Notes: generated by a model not told the origin, from the letters alone. DNA of 64,000 bases from Artemia franciscana (GCF_032884065.1 NW_027063596.1:1-64000), one strand, 5' to 3'; numbered from the stretch's first letter, positions 1 to 10,740 are shown. A program made the numbers and translations.

Positions 1-339
1 AGGTCCCATTGGTTGGGCATGGTCATATTTTGGTGGCTTGTGGGCTTGATGTGGAACCTTGAACTGACAATACTCTTGAAGCTTAATTTTGAAGAAAAAT
101 TTTTTTTTACGAAAATGATGTCAAATTAAAATGCCTTTAAAGAGTAGCAAAACACATGATAGTACTGCCATGACATTATACATTCTATAAAAGATACTGT
201 ATTCACACTATCTTTTTTGACCAGAATAAAATATGCCATGAGAACAAGTCAAAAAACAGTACTAAGTTAATATCTTTTTGAGATTCCTTCAGGTGAATAT
301 AGGTAAAAGTTAAACTATCAAAACTAAAAAATGTCACGA

Positions 340-351
340 GGGGGGGGGGGG
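340..351 (+). repeat. Poly-G homopolymer (12 nt)
   Basis: An uninterrupted run of G in AT-rich DNA. Similar G or C runs recur in the window, for example at 23881-23892, 32569-32588 and 53082-53099. Their lengths should be treated as uncertain in any assembly. Confidence 0.9.
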
Positions 352-451
352 TCAAAATAATTTTAGAAACGCCTAGGTGGTACTTCTTCACCCAAAATTC
401 AGCGGGGAACCACTGGCTTCAGAAAAAAGATCAACAATGTTTGCAATACAA

Positions 452-525
452 CTAATGCTGCCACTACTACTATTACTAAAATGACCAACTACTACTACTA
501 CAACCACTACTACTCAACTACTGCT
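452..525 (+). repeat. Degenerate (ACT)n trinucleotide microsatellite
   Basis: Repeated ACT and CTA triplets with a few interruptions. Similar triplet-rich stretches (AGT/AGC) occur near 930-960 and 11105-11130, in the same repeat neighbourhood. Confidence 0.85.
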
Positions 526-768
526 AAGATTAAAACATTAAACTAATAATTTCTGGAAATTTTGAGGTAGGAGTTGAACTAAATTTAAACACATATAAGT
601 ATTCTAAGTATCAAAAGGGCAAACTGACAACAGCATAGCAATGGCATATTGTATTAAATTGAATCTCCCAAAGCTTGATGAGGGGAATGCTCAACTGACC
701 AAAAGACAATTTGTCTATAGCACTAGCACTAGTGCCACTAATGATTGTACTTCTACGAATCCACACAA

Positions 769-790
769 TTAATAATAATAATAATAATAA
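769..790 (+). repeat. (AAT)n microsatellite
   Basis: About seven clean AAT units. Confidence 0.9.
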
Positions 791-851
791 ATTAACAATA
801 TAAGTTGCTTTTCAGATATAGCTTTGCTACCTTTTAGAAAGTCCACATACT

Positions 852-1740
852 CTTAGTTTGTTTTGATTAAGTTCAACATTCGTCTAAATATTCCTTCAAA
901 GCTTTATATTAATACCCTTAGCTTGTACAGTAGCAATAGTTGTAGCAGTATTAGTAGCAGTATGCATATAGCACCTATGGTTTCTTCAATATCTCCTTCA
1001 ACACACGCTGAAAGTTTCAGCTTAATATATACCATCAACTGTTCCTAAAGCATTTCTGACGCTTCTGCTTGACAACCTGTGTGCGCATAGTGTAGGCTAC
1101 TTCGAATTAGTTAAAAAAAGTTATTTAAAAAAATTTATTTAAAAAATTAGTTAGTTCGAATTAGTTCACATAGTGTACTTTCGAATTAGACTAAAGAGGG
1201 GGGAATGCTCAGGAAGCTTTTCAAATGGACATTTTTTTCAACACATTAAGTTGAAACTTTCCGGACATGTTGACTTAACCAAACGGCGCAATGCACGTGT
1301 TATCAGTACTGCTTCTATTACAACTGTAAAACTACTACTTCTATTGGAGCTAAATATATTAAGTTCAAGCTTTCAGGGAATTTTTAAGGGGTTAAATCAA
1401 AACACACTGGAGATATTCAGTTTCCCAAAAAGATATATGAGCAACTCCTTATTACAGCTCAATATATTAAGTTGAAACTTTCAGGGTATTTTAAGAACAA
1501 TGTCAAACCAACCAAAAGGCACTCCGTTTATGTTCCTTCTAAAACTAATGCTTCCACTACTGTTGCAACTTTTACTAGGACGACTACTGAAGAGGCTAAG
1601 GGAAGGAAGGTATAGATTTCAGGAAATCTTTTGGGGGATATTGAAATAAATTAAAACATATTTTATGCCTGCAAGCTGTATAGTGCTTAGGCAATATCCC
1701 AAGGATAGTTTAATGAATTAAGTTGGTATTACAGTTGTTA
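852..1740 (+). repeat. Degenerate dispersed repeat built on TTAAGTTGAAACTTTCAGG
   Basis: The phrase TTAAGTTGAAACTTTCAGG recurs with variation near 1244, 1358 and 1464. Its reverse complement (GAAAGTTTCARCTTAA) is near 1010. The same phrase, mostly in reverse, recurs at 10750-11040. The two loci look like diverged copies of one repeat family interleaved with CTA/AGT triplets. The open frame at 1173-1475 is a by-product of this repeat. Confidence 0.55.
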
Positions 1741-1848
1741 AGGGGGACAATTGGCAATGCAAAATGAAAAACGTGCACACTACTACTAATATTAGTACTA
1801 CTAGCTTAACTACAGATACTACCATAGCCGTAAATACAATTGACAAAA

Positions 1849-2266
1849 GTCAAGTCACGGCTAATTGTAGAAAAAGCCAGGACAGATAGTCTGATTAAGT
1901 GAGAGGCAAATCTGGCATAATTCCTTTTAGATTGTAGAAAAATGATGTCAGTTTATTTGTTAATATATAATTCTATCTATCATCCATCCATGTGTCATTC
2001 CTAGGGCAGAAATAAGGTAGATAGTCATAGAACTAAGATAATTGTAGAAACTATTAGTTTTCCAAGTGTTTGGTTAAATGGCACAGGTAAACGGCAGGAG
2101 TACGTATGACTCCCTTATTGGACCAACACATGTTTGTTAGCTTACAGAAAGGCATGTCCACCTAGAGTCTCACCCAGGTTGACCAAGAATTTGAAATAGA
2201 CAAAGGACTGTTAATTTGCATGGAATGACAGGTAAACAAGCATCTGAAATGAGTGTCAGGTAAGGC
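1849..2266 (+). repeat. Left arm of long inverted repeat
   Basis: Aligns by eye with the reverse complement of 5529-5972 along its whole length. Shared blocks include GCTAATTGTAGAAAAAGCCA, TAGATAGTCATAGA, AAGTGTTTGGTTAAA, TTATTGGACCAA and AATGAGTGTCAGG. The left arm lacks a block of roughly 25 bp present in the right arm. Confidence 0.8.
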
Positions 2267-2316
2267 AATTAATTTACATTGGCAATTGTATATTGCCATA
2301 GGCAATTGTACATAAG

Positions 2317-2843
2317 GCAATTGATTACATGGTTTAAACACAAACCTTGCCACACTTACACTTGGAGATGCCGAGATGGTCGAACCCGCGGCCAAATTGA
2401 CTATTTACTCGTTTCTCGTCGCTGGAAGTCAATGATTGAAGACTCGAGAGTATACAGAGGGGCGGACACTGGATCAAAAAGTGGATCCGACCATTTATTA
2501 ATAAAATCAAAAGTTAGATTCAGACTCGGCTCCAAAAAAAGTATCTGCACCTCGAAGCATCCTAGACACAGCGAAAACCAAACTCCCTGAAATCAAAGAG
2601 ACCTTTATGCTCGAGCTTACAAACCGTTTTACTGCGTTGCAAGATAATGACCGAGAATTTAAGACCAATCAAGCAATTTCTGAGACCGAGACAAGTGCCA
2701 TGACCGAGCAAGAAAATTTTAACCAATCGCTAAATATAGAAAAGCGCTGGATCAAGTTCCGAAATCAAGTGAAAGATGCAGCTACAGAAATTCTCGGAGT
2801 AAGGGACAAAAACCCAAAAGATGGATTTCTCAGAAGACAATAG
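2317..2843 (+). pseudogene. LINE endonuclease C-terminus and linker
   Basis: Frame 2 from about 2317 reads HKPCHTYTW, then the IDY and SDH motifs that end the endonuclease fold. SDH carries the final catalytic Asp-His pair. The frame changes at the A-run near 2533-2540. It then continues as a linker (EIKETFMLELTNRFTALQ) until the stop at 2841-2843. The segment between 2844 and 2966 continues the linker in other frames (RKGCHKSAKADKQAYW). At least three frame changes separate this part from the RT frame. Confidence 0.8.
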
Positions 2844-2966
2844 AACTCTCTTTAAGGAAGAAACAAATGACTGATAAACACTGCTTCTTTTAAAGCACTC
2901 CGCAAAGGATGTCACAAATCTGCAAAGGCAGACAAACAAGCATATTGGTCTAATGTAGCCTGTGAA

Positions 2967-4064
2967 ATGGAAAAAGCTGCTGCACGCAATGATTCACGGG
3001 AACTCTACCAGCTCCTAGGAGAATCAACCGGAAAAAAGAAGCAAAGATCTACCCCAACGCTACTTAGTAAGGACAACAAGCTTCTCACGAGCAAAGAAGA
3101 TCGCATCGAACGATGGCGTGCTCAATTCCAGGAGCTTCTTCACCCACCAGAAAATGACCACAACCAACCCATTCCATCCAACAACAGTTCTGAGTCACCA
3201 TCTGTGTATGAGGATTGCAATATCGCCCCTCCCAGCAGAGAAGAAATTATTCATGCCATAAAACTATTGAAAAATAATAAAAGCCCTGGCATTGACGAAT
3301 TACCAGCTGAACTTCTCAAGGGCCTTCCAGAACCGGCCATCGACGAGCTCCACAACTTACTCACGGATGTCTGGGTCAACGAATACATTCCTGAAGAGTG
3401 GAAGACCTCTATAATAATTCCTTTATTTAAGAAAGGGGATCGAGCCGATTGTAAAAATTATAGAGGAATTTCCCTGATACCCATTTCTGCAAAAGTTTTC
3501 ACAATAATAGGATTAAATAGGTTCAGAAATATTAGAAATGATCGGACGAGGCCAAATCAAGCAAGGTTCAGACCTAGTATGGGATGCTGCAATCATATTT
3601 TTAGACTGAGACAGATCCTGGAACACCGCCTTATACAACAGCAGGAAACAATACAAGTCTTTATCGACTTTGTAACGGCTTTTGACTCAGTAAAGAGAAT
3701 TGCCATCTGGGATGCAATGAGGGATGATGGAGTGCCCAAAAAGATAGTCCGTTTAATTAAGGCTTATTATGTGGGAACGAGGGCATTTATAAGAGCTGAC
3801 GGAGAAATCTCAAAAGAAATATCAATTGACGAAGGAGTGCGAAAGGGTTGTGCCCTATCGCCTATTTTATTTAACTTTGTCATTGACCAGATCATGAAGA
3901 CTCTTGACAAATACAAAGATGTGACAATCAGTCCAGCACTATCAATAACAGACCTTGATTATGCTGATGATGTGTATATCTTGGCTGAGTCGATAATAGA
4001 AGCACAGCTCATGATAGACGACATTGCTGCTAGATCCCTTGCTACTGGACTAAAGATCAGCTAA
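2967..4064 (+). pseudogene. LINE reverse transcriptase domain
   Basis: A 365-residue open segment covers nearly the whole RT palm and fingers. Visible motifs are KNNKSPGIDELPAELLK (RT0-1 region), IPLFKKGDRADCKNYRGISL, the first catalytic Asp in VFIDFVTAFDSV, GVRKGCALSPILFNFVID, and the catalytic YADD box in LDYADDVYIL. All three catalytic aspartates are present. It is the longest open segment in the window. It ends at a stop just after the GLKIS motif, where the family continues with a K-T-K motif (here LKTKSM just beyond the stop). Confidence 0.9.
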
Positions 4065-4138
4065 TTGAAAACAAAATCGATGCGCACCTCTGAGCTAGAT
4101 GAAACTCCAATCACATTGAATGGCATTCCAATCAAGGA

Positions 4139-4749
4139 GTCCAGAATTTCAAATATCTAGGCTTCCTAATAAATCCCAAGGGCAAAGCTCTAAGCGAAAT
4201 ACAAAGCCGCATCTCCACAGCCTCGGCAGCATTCATCCAGCTGCGGAAGTGCCTCTGGTTACGAAATGAAATCTCCCTTCGAAGAAAGATCTGGATGTAT
4301 AATGCTTTGGTCCTCTCTGTGCTTCTTTATGGTTGTGAAACGTGGCCCCTCAGAGCTGGGGAAGTTAATGACCTGAATGTCTTCCACCACAAGTGTCTTC
4401 GCTGTATTCTTGGCCTGCGTCTCTCTGATCGCGTCTCTAACGATGTCATCAGAAGAAGATGTAGTGATATACCACTTGTCTTTGATGTTGTCAAAGCGAG
4501 ACGTCTACGATGGTTCGGGCATACACGCAACCCCTTGCGCACTAGAAGAAGAAGCCTGGAGGACAAAAAAAGACATGGTTATCAACAGTTAGAGCCTACC
4601 TCGAGCCAATGGGAGGTTTCAAGAAGCACGGGCACTGATGGAATAGACAATGGATCCAGTTGATTGAGCCAGTCGCACTTGAAAGAGAGCAATGGAGAGA
4701 CGCATGTCGTCAAATTCTGGATGCCATGATGGGCCTGGACAAGGCTTGA
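4139..4749 (+). pseudogene. LINE C-terminal region
   Basis: Starts VQNFKYLGF, the post-RT strand typical of RTE elements. It runs in frame 2 through LYGCETWPLRAGEVNDLN, FHHKCLRCILGLR and RLRWFGH. It then shifts to frame 1 near 4558 (GGQKKTWLSTV, then YLEPMGGFKK), with one internal stop near 4639. It ends with LDAMMGLDKA and a stop at 4747-4749. A few residues appear to be missing between RWFGH and GGQKKTW. Confidence 0.8.
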
Positions 4750-5440
4750 ACGTGACCCAAGTACAAGTACAATTGATTTAATCTACAAACTTAGACATTT
4801 GCACTAATAAAAACTTAATTCAATGTTAGTTGACCAAGAACATACCGGACATTGTCAGGGGAATAAGCAAGCAAAGCCTAAAAGGGCCTGTCTACATAGA
4901 GTGTTAGGCAAGTGAACCCATTAACAAGCTAAGACAGTTGGGCTAACAAAAGATGAATTACATATTGGTTGAACAATGATTAGTTGACTGTCTGTGTTTG
5001 TGTTTTGGGTTTGACAGTCTAGGCTTGCCACAAGCTCAGGTAGTTTTACCAACAAAAATGTCAATATAGTCAGTACGATTCGTTTGTTGATGACTAGGGG
5101 TAAGTGGTATATGCAGAACAGGGTATAAGGTGTGACATGGTGCTTATCTACCATCTAGCATTCTTTAAAAAATCTAATAAAGCCACCTCATATAGTTCAT
5201 TCAATCGCAGACATGACAGTTCTATCATTTTGGTAAGTTGCTATTTTCGTTTTTTTTTAAAATCGACTTCAAGTTTTGGCTATATCCCCCAAAAAAATTT
5301 GGGCAGCAGTTTTTTTTATCTTGTAATGGTTTACAGAAATTGTGTGTGCAAAATAGCAAACGAAAGCTAAAACATCAGGCCATGTTGTGTGGCCATCTTG
5401 CCAAAAAATATGCAACAGTGAAAAATCAGACACAATTTGC
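4750..5440 (+). other. LINE 3' tail and unassigned spacer
   Basis: About 90 bp after the LINE stop is probably its 3' untranslated tail. The remainder, up to the hairpin at 5441, has no recognised content. Open frames at 4921-5370 are short and featureless. Confidence 0.4.
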
Positions 5441-5527
5441 AAGTAGATGTCACATGGTATATACTGGGACAAGGACAGGTGGTATGTAGAGGGACGTGTC
5501 CCAGTATATACCATGTGACCTCTACTT
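5441..5527. repeat. Near-perfect hairpin, 31-bp arms
   Basis: 5441-5471 and 5497-5527 are reverse complements with one mismatch (core GTCACATGGTATATACTGGG). The loop is 25 nt. Such long nearly perfect stems are usually recent fold-back insertions or recombination products. It sits against the inner edge of the right inverted-repeat arm. Confidence 0.9.
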
Positions 5528-5528
5528 G

Positions 5529-5972
5529 CCTGACACTCATTGCAGAATGGCCTTATTTTGACTTTAGACGCTTGTTTTCTGGTCATTCCACAAAAATAAT
5601 GAACCTGTGCCAATTCTAAATTCTTGGTTTAACCTGCCTGAGACTCTAGACAGGCGTGACTTGCTAAAAGATAACAAATAAATATTGGTCCAATAAGAGA
5701 GGCATCCTTAGCCCCGCCGTTTATCCATGCTATTTTAACCAAACACTTAGAAAACTATAGGCTCTATCAATATCTTAGCTCTATGACTATCTACCTTGAT
5801 TCTACTGCCCAAGGAATGACGCATTGGACAGATAATAGATAGACATATCTATTAACAAATGGACTAACATCATTTTTATACAATCCTAACAAGGGGGGAC
5901 TTAATGCCAAAATTGCCTATCACTCAGTTGGACTATCTGTCTTGGCTTTTTCTACAATTAGCCATGACTTGA
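5529..5972 (-). repeat. Right arm of long inverted repeat
   Basis: Reverse-complement partner of 1849-2266. Its inner edge lies directly beside the perfect-stem hairpin at 5441-5527. Confidence 0.8.
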
Positions 5973-6119
5973 TGCCCACAACTATTCGATTCTAATTCAA
6001 ATTCAATGTGAATTCCAACAGTTCAGTCCAAACATTGCATTTTTAATTATCTGTTTTTACTTGTATCCTAATGATAAAAAAAAAGCTTACACATCTTTTT
6101 TTTCAGTTGACATCAGAAT
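5973..6119. other. Short spacer before the pogo element
   Basis: AT-rich DNA with no recognised feature; it may hold the degraded 5' end of the pogo element. No terminal repeat was identified. Confidence 0.3.
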
Positions 6120-7699
6120 AGAAGAAAATGCCACAATTTTGAAGAGCTAAGTGGGAGGAATATTCTAAATCAGTTGCTGAAAAGAAAGTTGACCAGTATT
6201 TCATATAATTGCTACTATTTTTATGCCCGAAGAAGAAGCATTGCTCTCTTGATACCTGCTGCAAGCAAGCAGAATGTGTTATGGTTTGACCAGTCAAGAC
6301 ACCAGAGCCCTTCCTCAAAACTACGCTGTTGCAAACGACAGCTGGACAGAGTCTAAAAAAGCCAGTAAAGACTGGTTAGCTGGATTTTAGGCTCAAAACC
6401 CAGAGCTTTTGCTTAGAAAGCCAGACGCAACAAGTTTGGAGAGTGCCATAAGCTTTAACAAGCACAATGTACAGGAGCATTTTTCTAACTTGCAGTCAGT
6501 TTTGAAGAAAACTCCATTTACAGCAAGTGACATATTCCACTGTGATGAAAACGCAGTTACCACTGTTCATGTTCCTCCAAAAGTTTTTGCTGAGAAGGGT
6601 AGGAAAATAGTGGGCAAAGTGACCTAAGCTGAGCGTGCATGCTTGTAACTATGGTTGGAACCATCTCTGCCAGCAGGTGGTACCTTCCCCACTACTTTAT
6701 ATTCCTATGCAAGAAATTTCAGCTTCACATGCTGACTGGTGCTCCTGCTAACTCTGCTGGAGGGGCCTGGTCTTCTGGATGGGTAATCCAAGAACTGTTT
6801 CTGAAATATCTCAAACATTTCAAGACTTACTTGCATGCTTCACCTGAAAGCCTGAAGCAACCACAAGTCCCATATCTGTTCTGCAGTCGGTCTGGTATCA
6901 CTTTACTAACAATACCACCTCACTCCAGCCACAGATTGCAGCCACTGGCCATTTGTGTGTATTTTCCCTTCACATCTCAATACAATAAGGCTATGGGCAA
7001 CTGGATGCTGTCCAACCCAGGGAAGACTGTGACAATATAAGGGATTGCATCTCTTGTTGGCAATAGCCTCCCTGTATTTTTCATGCCAAACAACATAATT
7101 AGGGGCTTTGAGAAGACACGGATATGGCCTTACAAGCTATACATCATTACAGAAAAGGATTTCTAACCTCTACTGTAACTGACAGACATGTACCTGATGC
7201 TATGAATCCCGTTGAACCTGAAAACACCCTGGCCAAAACCCCCAGTACAAGTGGGCCTGAACAACCCTCTACACCCCTTTCAGTTCCTGTGATGCCAGAA
7301 CAAGTTTGGTCATACCCTAAAACCAAGCCATGTGTACTGAATGACAGAAGCAGGAAAAAGGGCTCTACAAAGATTCTTACTGACACTCCTGCAAAAAAAT
7401 AGACTGAAGAGCAATAAGTTAAAAGAAAAGATAAGAAAGCACAGGGTGGCAGGGCTAGTGGAAAAGTTGAGACTGTTGGAAGAGCTGGAAAAGCAAACAA
7501 AGACCAGACAACAACAAAGCTATTAGTGGATTAAGAAGAAAGAGGTGATGAAAAAATGATTCATTATGATGATAGTGATAACTCCATGAAACTAGGTGAA
7601 TTGGAAGATGAAAGTGAGAAAGAGGAAGAGATCTTTTACAGTGTCTCAACAGGGGATTTTGTTAAAGTTTCTTACAAAGGAGAGAATGCCATACCCTAA
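6120..7699 (+). mobile_element. Degenerate pogo/Tigger-like DNA transposon (DDE transposase)
   Basis: The plus strand encodes pieces of a pogo/Tigger (Tc1-mariner superfamily, DDE_1) transposase in order. CYGLTSQDTRAL (6277 onward, helix-turn-helix side) is followed by KASKDWLAGF, LRKPDATSLESA (6409), IFHCDENAVTTVH with the first catalytic Asp, and VFAEKGRKIVGKVT. Then come LTGAPANSAGGAWSSGW, LKHFKTYLHASP, PPHSSHRLQPL (6915 onward), NPGKTVTI and NNIIRGFEKTRIWPY. A basic tail includes ILTDTPAKK near 7375. The family block carrying the second catalytic Asp (usually LLLLDNHxSH) is missing between the segments ending near VPYLF and starting near GITLL. That implies an internal deletion of roughly 25-30 residues. 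Several frame changes and stops occur. It is inactive and no terminal inverted repeats were found. Confidence 0.85.
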
Positions 7700-8071
7700 T
7701 CTATCACAAAAGGCTGGAGATCATAAAGATTAGGATCATAGTTTAAATTCTGAGGATAACTTGATTAAATAGTGAAAATATAATTTGAAACTTTTATTTC
7801 CTCATGACATGGGAGTACAGAGGTATATAAAAATCCAAAAAGCTGTCTCAAGCCTAGGTTGTCTCTTTAACTTTTGTTTAATTGTTAAAAGCCAAAAAGT
7901 TTTTAATGTCAAAGAAAAAAGGAGTCAACCAAAACACTGCCCAAAAGAGATAAATAGAGTGTCAAGGTGAACTACAGGATAGTCTAGTAGCCTATGTGCA
8001 CCAATAGATTTTATTACCTGAGCAAAGTAGAAAAACACAAATGAATATAGAAAGAATGATAAAAAAAAGGA
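7700..8071. other. Unassigned AT-rich spacer
   Basis: Follows the pogo remnant; may contain its 3' end. The small open frame at 7785-7970 has no recognisable motif. Confidence 0.4.
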
Positions 8072-8706
8072 GGTAAAATTCTAGTTAATTGACTTCTTGC
8101 TATCTCAGAAAGGGTTTAGGTTAGGAAAATGAAACTTCTCGGGATGGGTCTACAGGCTAAAGTATGTCCCGGGAAGTATTTTAAAGTACCCACCTCTACT
8201 CCTTCTCCCTCTAGAGGGCCCTGAAATTTGCCTACATAACAGGTCTATACCTATTGAAATTTTGACAAAACAACATTTTGCCTTAATTTTCAGTTACTAG
8301 CTGCTTTTTCTCTGCCTTTAGTTCTGAAAATGATAACTCCTATTATTTGAGTAGAATTTTGAGCCATATCAATGGTTTTTTTTTTTTTTTCAAAATTTAA
8401 GAAATGTATTTGCATATCTTTAAAACCTTATAAAATGGAATAGAGCAAAGTTATGAAGCTGAACACAATTTTGTTGTAATTCAATTAAGCAGAGGATCTA
8501 TTTTGCAAGGTTTCACTTTTATAACACACATATTTTTAAAGGTCATCAAAGGTCTGAGACCTCTAGAGGGAGAAGGAGTTGAGGTAGTTGCTTCAAAATA
8601 CCATCCTGGGACATACTTTAGTCTGTAGATTCATCCCTGGAAGTTTCATTTTCCTAACCTAAACCCTTTCTGAGATAGCAAGAAGTCAATTAACTAGAAT
8701 TTTACC
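8072..8706. mobile_element. Fold-back MITE family 1, copy 1
   Basis: The two ends are inverted copies about 150 bp long. The left end begins GGTAAAATTCTAGTTAATTG and the right end finishes with its complement. Shared inner blocks include AGGTTAGGAAAATGAAACTT and CTCCTTCTCCCTCTAGAGG. The roughly 300 bp middle has no coding content. Family size and structure fit a non-autonomous DNA transposon. No clear target duplication remains at this copy. Confidence 0.85.
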
Positions 8707-9309
8707 TGGATATTTAATGAAACATTTAAAACATCCACTTAATACCAAATACTGCTACTGGTCCTTTAGACCTAGGCCTGTAAGAAAATGGAGTTGTACT
8801 ATCTGTAACCAGATGCCTGTCAATAATACACCATAGACAGCACTCTGTAAAGGAATATAAAAAATACCAAAAAATACTCTGGTTTGTCAGATTCTAATGT
8901 TAGCTTTGCTAATGATTGCATTTTTCTTTTTTTTAGTTATTGGTTTCTCATAAAAAAAAAACACCTAATTTATGAAACTCCTTTCCCTCCTGAATCAGTA
9001 TCTGGATTAATTCTATGCAAGACCAGCACAGGACTCCTATACCTTTTGAGAAATTTCACCCAGTTAAGAATTTGGTTAAGTCAGAATATGCTAATATGCT
9101 ATAACACAATAACTAAGAAACAACATCCAGTTTATTTCAGAATTTAATACTGTATCCATATATTACATCATTACTTGCAGAAATTCCTACCAGATATGAA
9201 AAATGTGATTGGCAGGATTCTGTACATCACTTAGTGCTATAAATCAGGCTTTAGTAAAAGATAATTTTCTTTATTTTTGACTCTAGATTCTATAAACTAA
9301 GCATTACTA
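8707..9309. other. Unassigned DNA between two MITE copies
   Basis: AT-rich, no recognised gene. The open frame at 8884-9147 has no known motif and is probably chance. Confidence 0.4.
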
Positions 9310-9317
9310 AAAATAAG

Positions 9318-9749
9318 GGTAAAATTCTAGTTAATTGACTTCTTGCTATCTCAGAAAAGGTTTAGGTTAGGAAAATGAAACTCTCAGGGATGAATCTAAA
9401 GACTAAAGTCCATCCCAGGAAGGTATTTTGAAGCAAATACCTCCACTCCTTCTCCCTCTAGAGGGCCCTGACCTTTAAAAATATGTGTGTTATAAAAGTG
9501 AAACCTTGCAAAATAGATCTTCTGCTTAATTGAAGTACAACAAAATTGTTTTCAGCTTCATAACTTTGCTACAAGACCTGTCATGTAGGCAAATTTCAGG
9601 GCCCTCTAGAGGGAGAAGGAGTGGAGGTGGGTACTTTAAAATACCTTCCCAGGACAAACTTTAGACTGAAGACCCATCACTGAAAGTTTCATTTTCCTAA
9701 CCTAAACCCTTTCTGAGATAGCAAGAAGTCAATTAACTAGAATTTTACC
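9318..9749. mobile_element. Fold-back MITE family 1, copy 2, with 8-bp target duplication
   Basis: A 432 bp element with the same terminal inverted repeats as copy 1 and a shorter middle. It is flanked by a perfect direct repeat AAAATAAG at 9310-9317 and 9750-9757. An 8-bp target duplication is typical of the hAT superfamily, which is the best guess for the mobilising transposase. The arms still match over more than 150 bp, so the copy is fairly young. Confidence 0.9.
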
Positions 9750-9757
9750 AAAATAAG

Positions 9758-10110
9758 ATATTTTATCAGGGGTAAGCTTAGCTATTAGCCTATGCAGTTT
9801 AACTGAGGAAAGGATTCAGGGACAGGGTTTTGGGTAGTGCTATGGCCTACACCAATAGGAAACATGGCATTTTCCATCTTTGAAGACAGTAGAATTTAGT
9901 TTAAAAGAAATAAAAATTGTAGTCTTACTGGATTTAGCAATAGTGAACAGAAAACTAAACCAAGAACAAGCTTTTTCATATTCCAGCCTAAAATTATTCC
10001 ATTCATGTAAAATTGAAATAGGCTAGCCTAACTATTAGACAAACTTATCCTTAAGATCAGAATTCAATTGGGAATAAAAAAAAATAGGGCTAACATTCAT
10101 TTCTTTCAGA
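9758..10110 (+). repeat. Low-copy repeat E next to MITE copy 2
   Basis: The DNA just beyond MITE copy 2 recurs at two other MITE-associated loci. The 9760-9960 part resembles 42120-42300 (shared blocks GGATTCAGGGA, GTGCTRTGGCCTA, ACATGGCATTTT). The 9970-10110 part resembles 49055-49180 (CCATTCATGTAMAATTGAA, then AAACTTATC-TAAG-ATCAGAATT). MITE and flank therefore appear to have been copied together. Confidence 0.65.
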
Positions 10111-10740
10111 GGTCAGAAGTATTTAACAAAGAGCATTTATGTCAACAGGGACTGGGAGAGGGCTGAGTGGAGGATGGACTGGGAAGCTAACCCAACATAA
10201 TTACATCAATCACCACCAGCGAGAACTAGAGGAGGATCTACCACCTTATCTCGCTGGCAAATGCGATTTAAGGTAAAGAAATATTTAACCTCAGAAAATA
10301 TCGATTTCAGATTTCTTTATTTCTTCTGTAAATAGCAACTGACTTTTCTTAATGCATGAGTGCTATCTAGCCTCAAAATTGTTTCGATCTTTATCATTCA
10401 AAAATTTAGAAAAACAGTATGTGTCTATACTTGTTTTTTTTTTCTATTATGTCCTCTCTCTGGAAAGCTGGACTCAAGCAAATAAAAATCACATAACATG
10501 TACCCGACAAAAAAACATATAATTTTGGAAATAAGCCAGATAGCTTCACATGGCTCCCGGACTATAAATATAGTGTCAAAAAACATGGATGAATGTAAAA
10601 AGAAGGATAAAAAGACATTAATTGTTACATCCACTTATAGCCCTTAAGTTTTATTAAGGTCCTGAATATATTAATATGTTTCTTTTAATAATATATGTCA
10701 TTTATACAACCTGGTTGCACATATTGTTCTTTGATTTAGT
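10111..10740. other. Unassigned AT-rich DNA
   Basis: No motif recognised. The minus-strand open frame at 10425-10634 is short and lacks similarity I can name. Confidence 0.4.

Larger units (their letters stand above)
1..851. other. AT-rich non-coding DNA with simple repeats
   Basis: No gene is supported here. The stretch is AT-rich and carries a poly-G run, a degenerate ACT-type trinucleotide tract and an AAT tract, listed separately. The open frame on the minus strand at 203-391 has no recognisable motif and overlaps the poly-G tract, so it is treated as chance. Confidence 0.6.
2317..4749 (+). mobile_element. 5'-truncated RTE-like non-LTR retrotransposon (LINE)
   Basis: The order endonuclease C-terminus, linker, reverse transcriptase, LINE C-terminal region is preserved on the plus strand. 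Key segments are GRTRGQIDYLLVSRRWKS and GSDHLLIKSKVRFRL of the exonuclease-endonuclease-phosphatase domain, then the RT motifs listed below, then a C-terminal block starting LYGCETW. This domain order and wording match RTE/BovB-type LINEs as I know them; the clade call is by memory. The reading frame changes several times and stops are present, so this copy is dead. The 5' part of the endonuclease is missing, as usual for LINEs. A short 3' tail follows the stop at 4747-4749; no poly-A tail is obvious. Confidence 0.85.
1849..5972 (+). mobile_element. Composite bounded by long inverted repeats of about 420 bp, with a LINE inside
   Basis: 1849-2266 and 5529-5972 are inverted copies of each other with many shared blocks and small indels. 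The outer boundaries (CAAGTCACGGCTAATTG on the left, its near complement ending at 5972) are sharp. This layout fits a fold-back or long-TIR DNA element whose interior now contains a truncated RTE-like LINE. An alternative is two independently inserted copies of one repeat in opposite orientation. No target duplication was found and no transposase is recognisable between the arms. Confidence 0.5.

Noticed and set aside
2162-2395. Minus-strand open frame opposite the LINE endonuclease
   Set aside because: Shadow of the plus-strand LINE reading frame; no motif of its own.
4327-4592. Open frames on both strands in the LINE C-terminal region
   Set aside because: Shadows of the recognised LINE C-terminal frame.
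7147-7500. 117-residue minus-strand open frame over the pogo tail
   Set aside because: Antisense of the transposase C-terminal segment; low-complexity Ser/Leu content.
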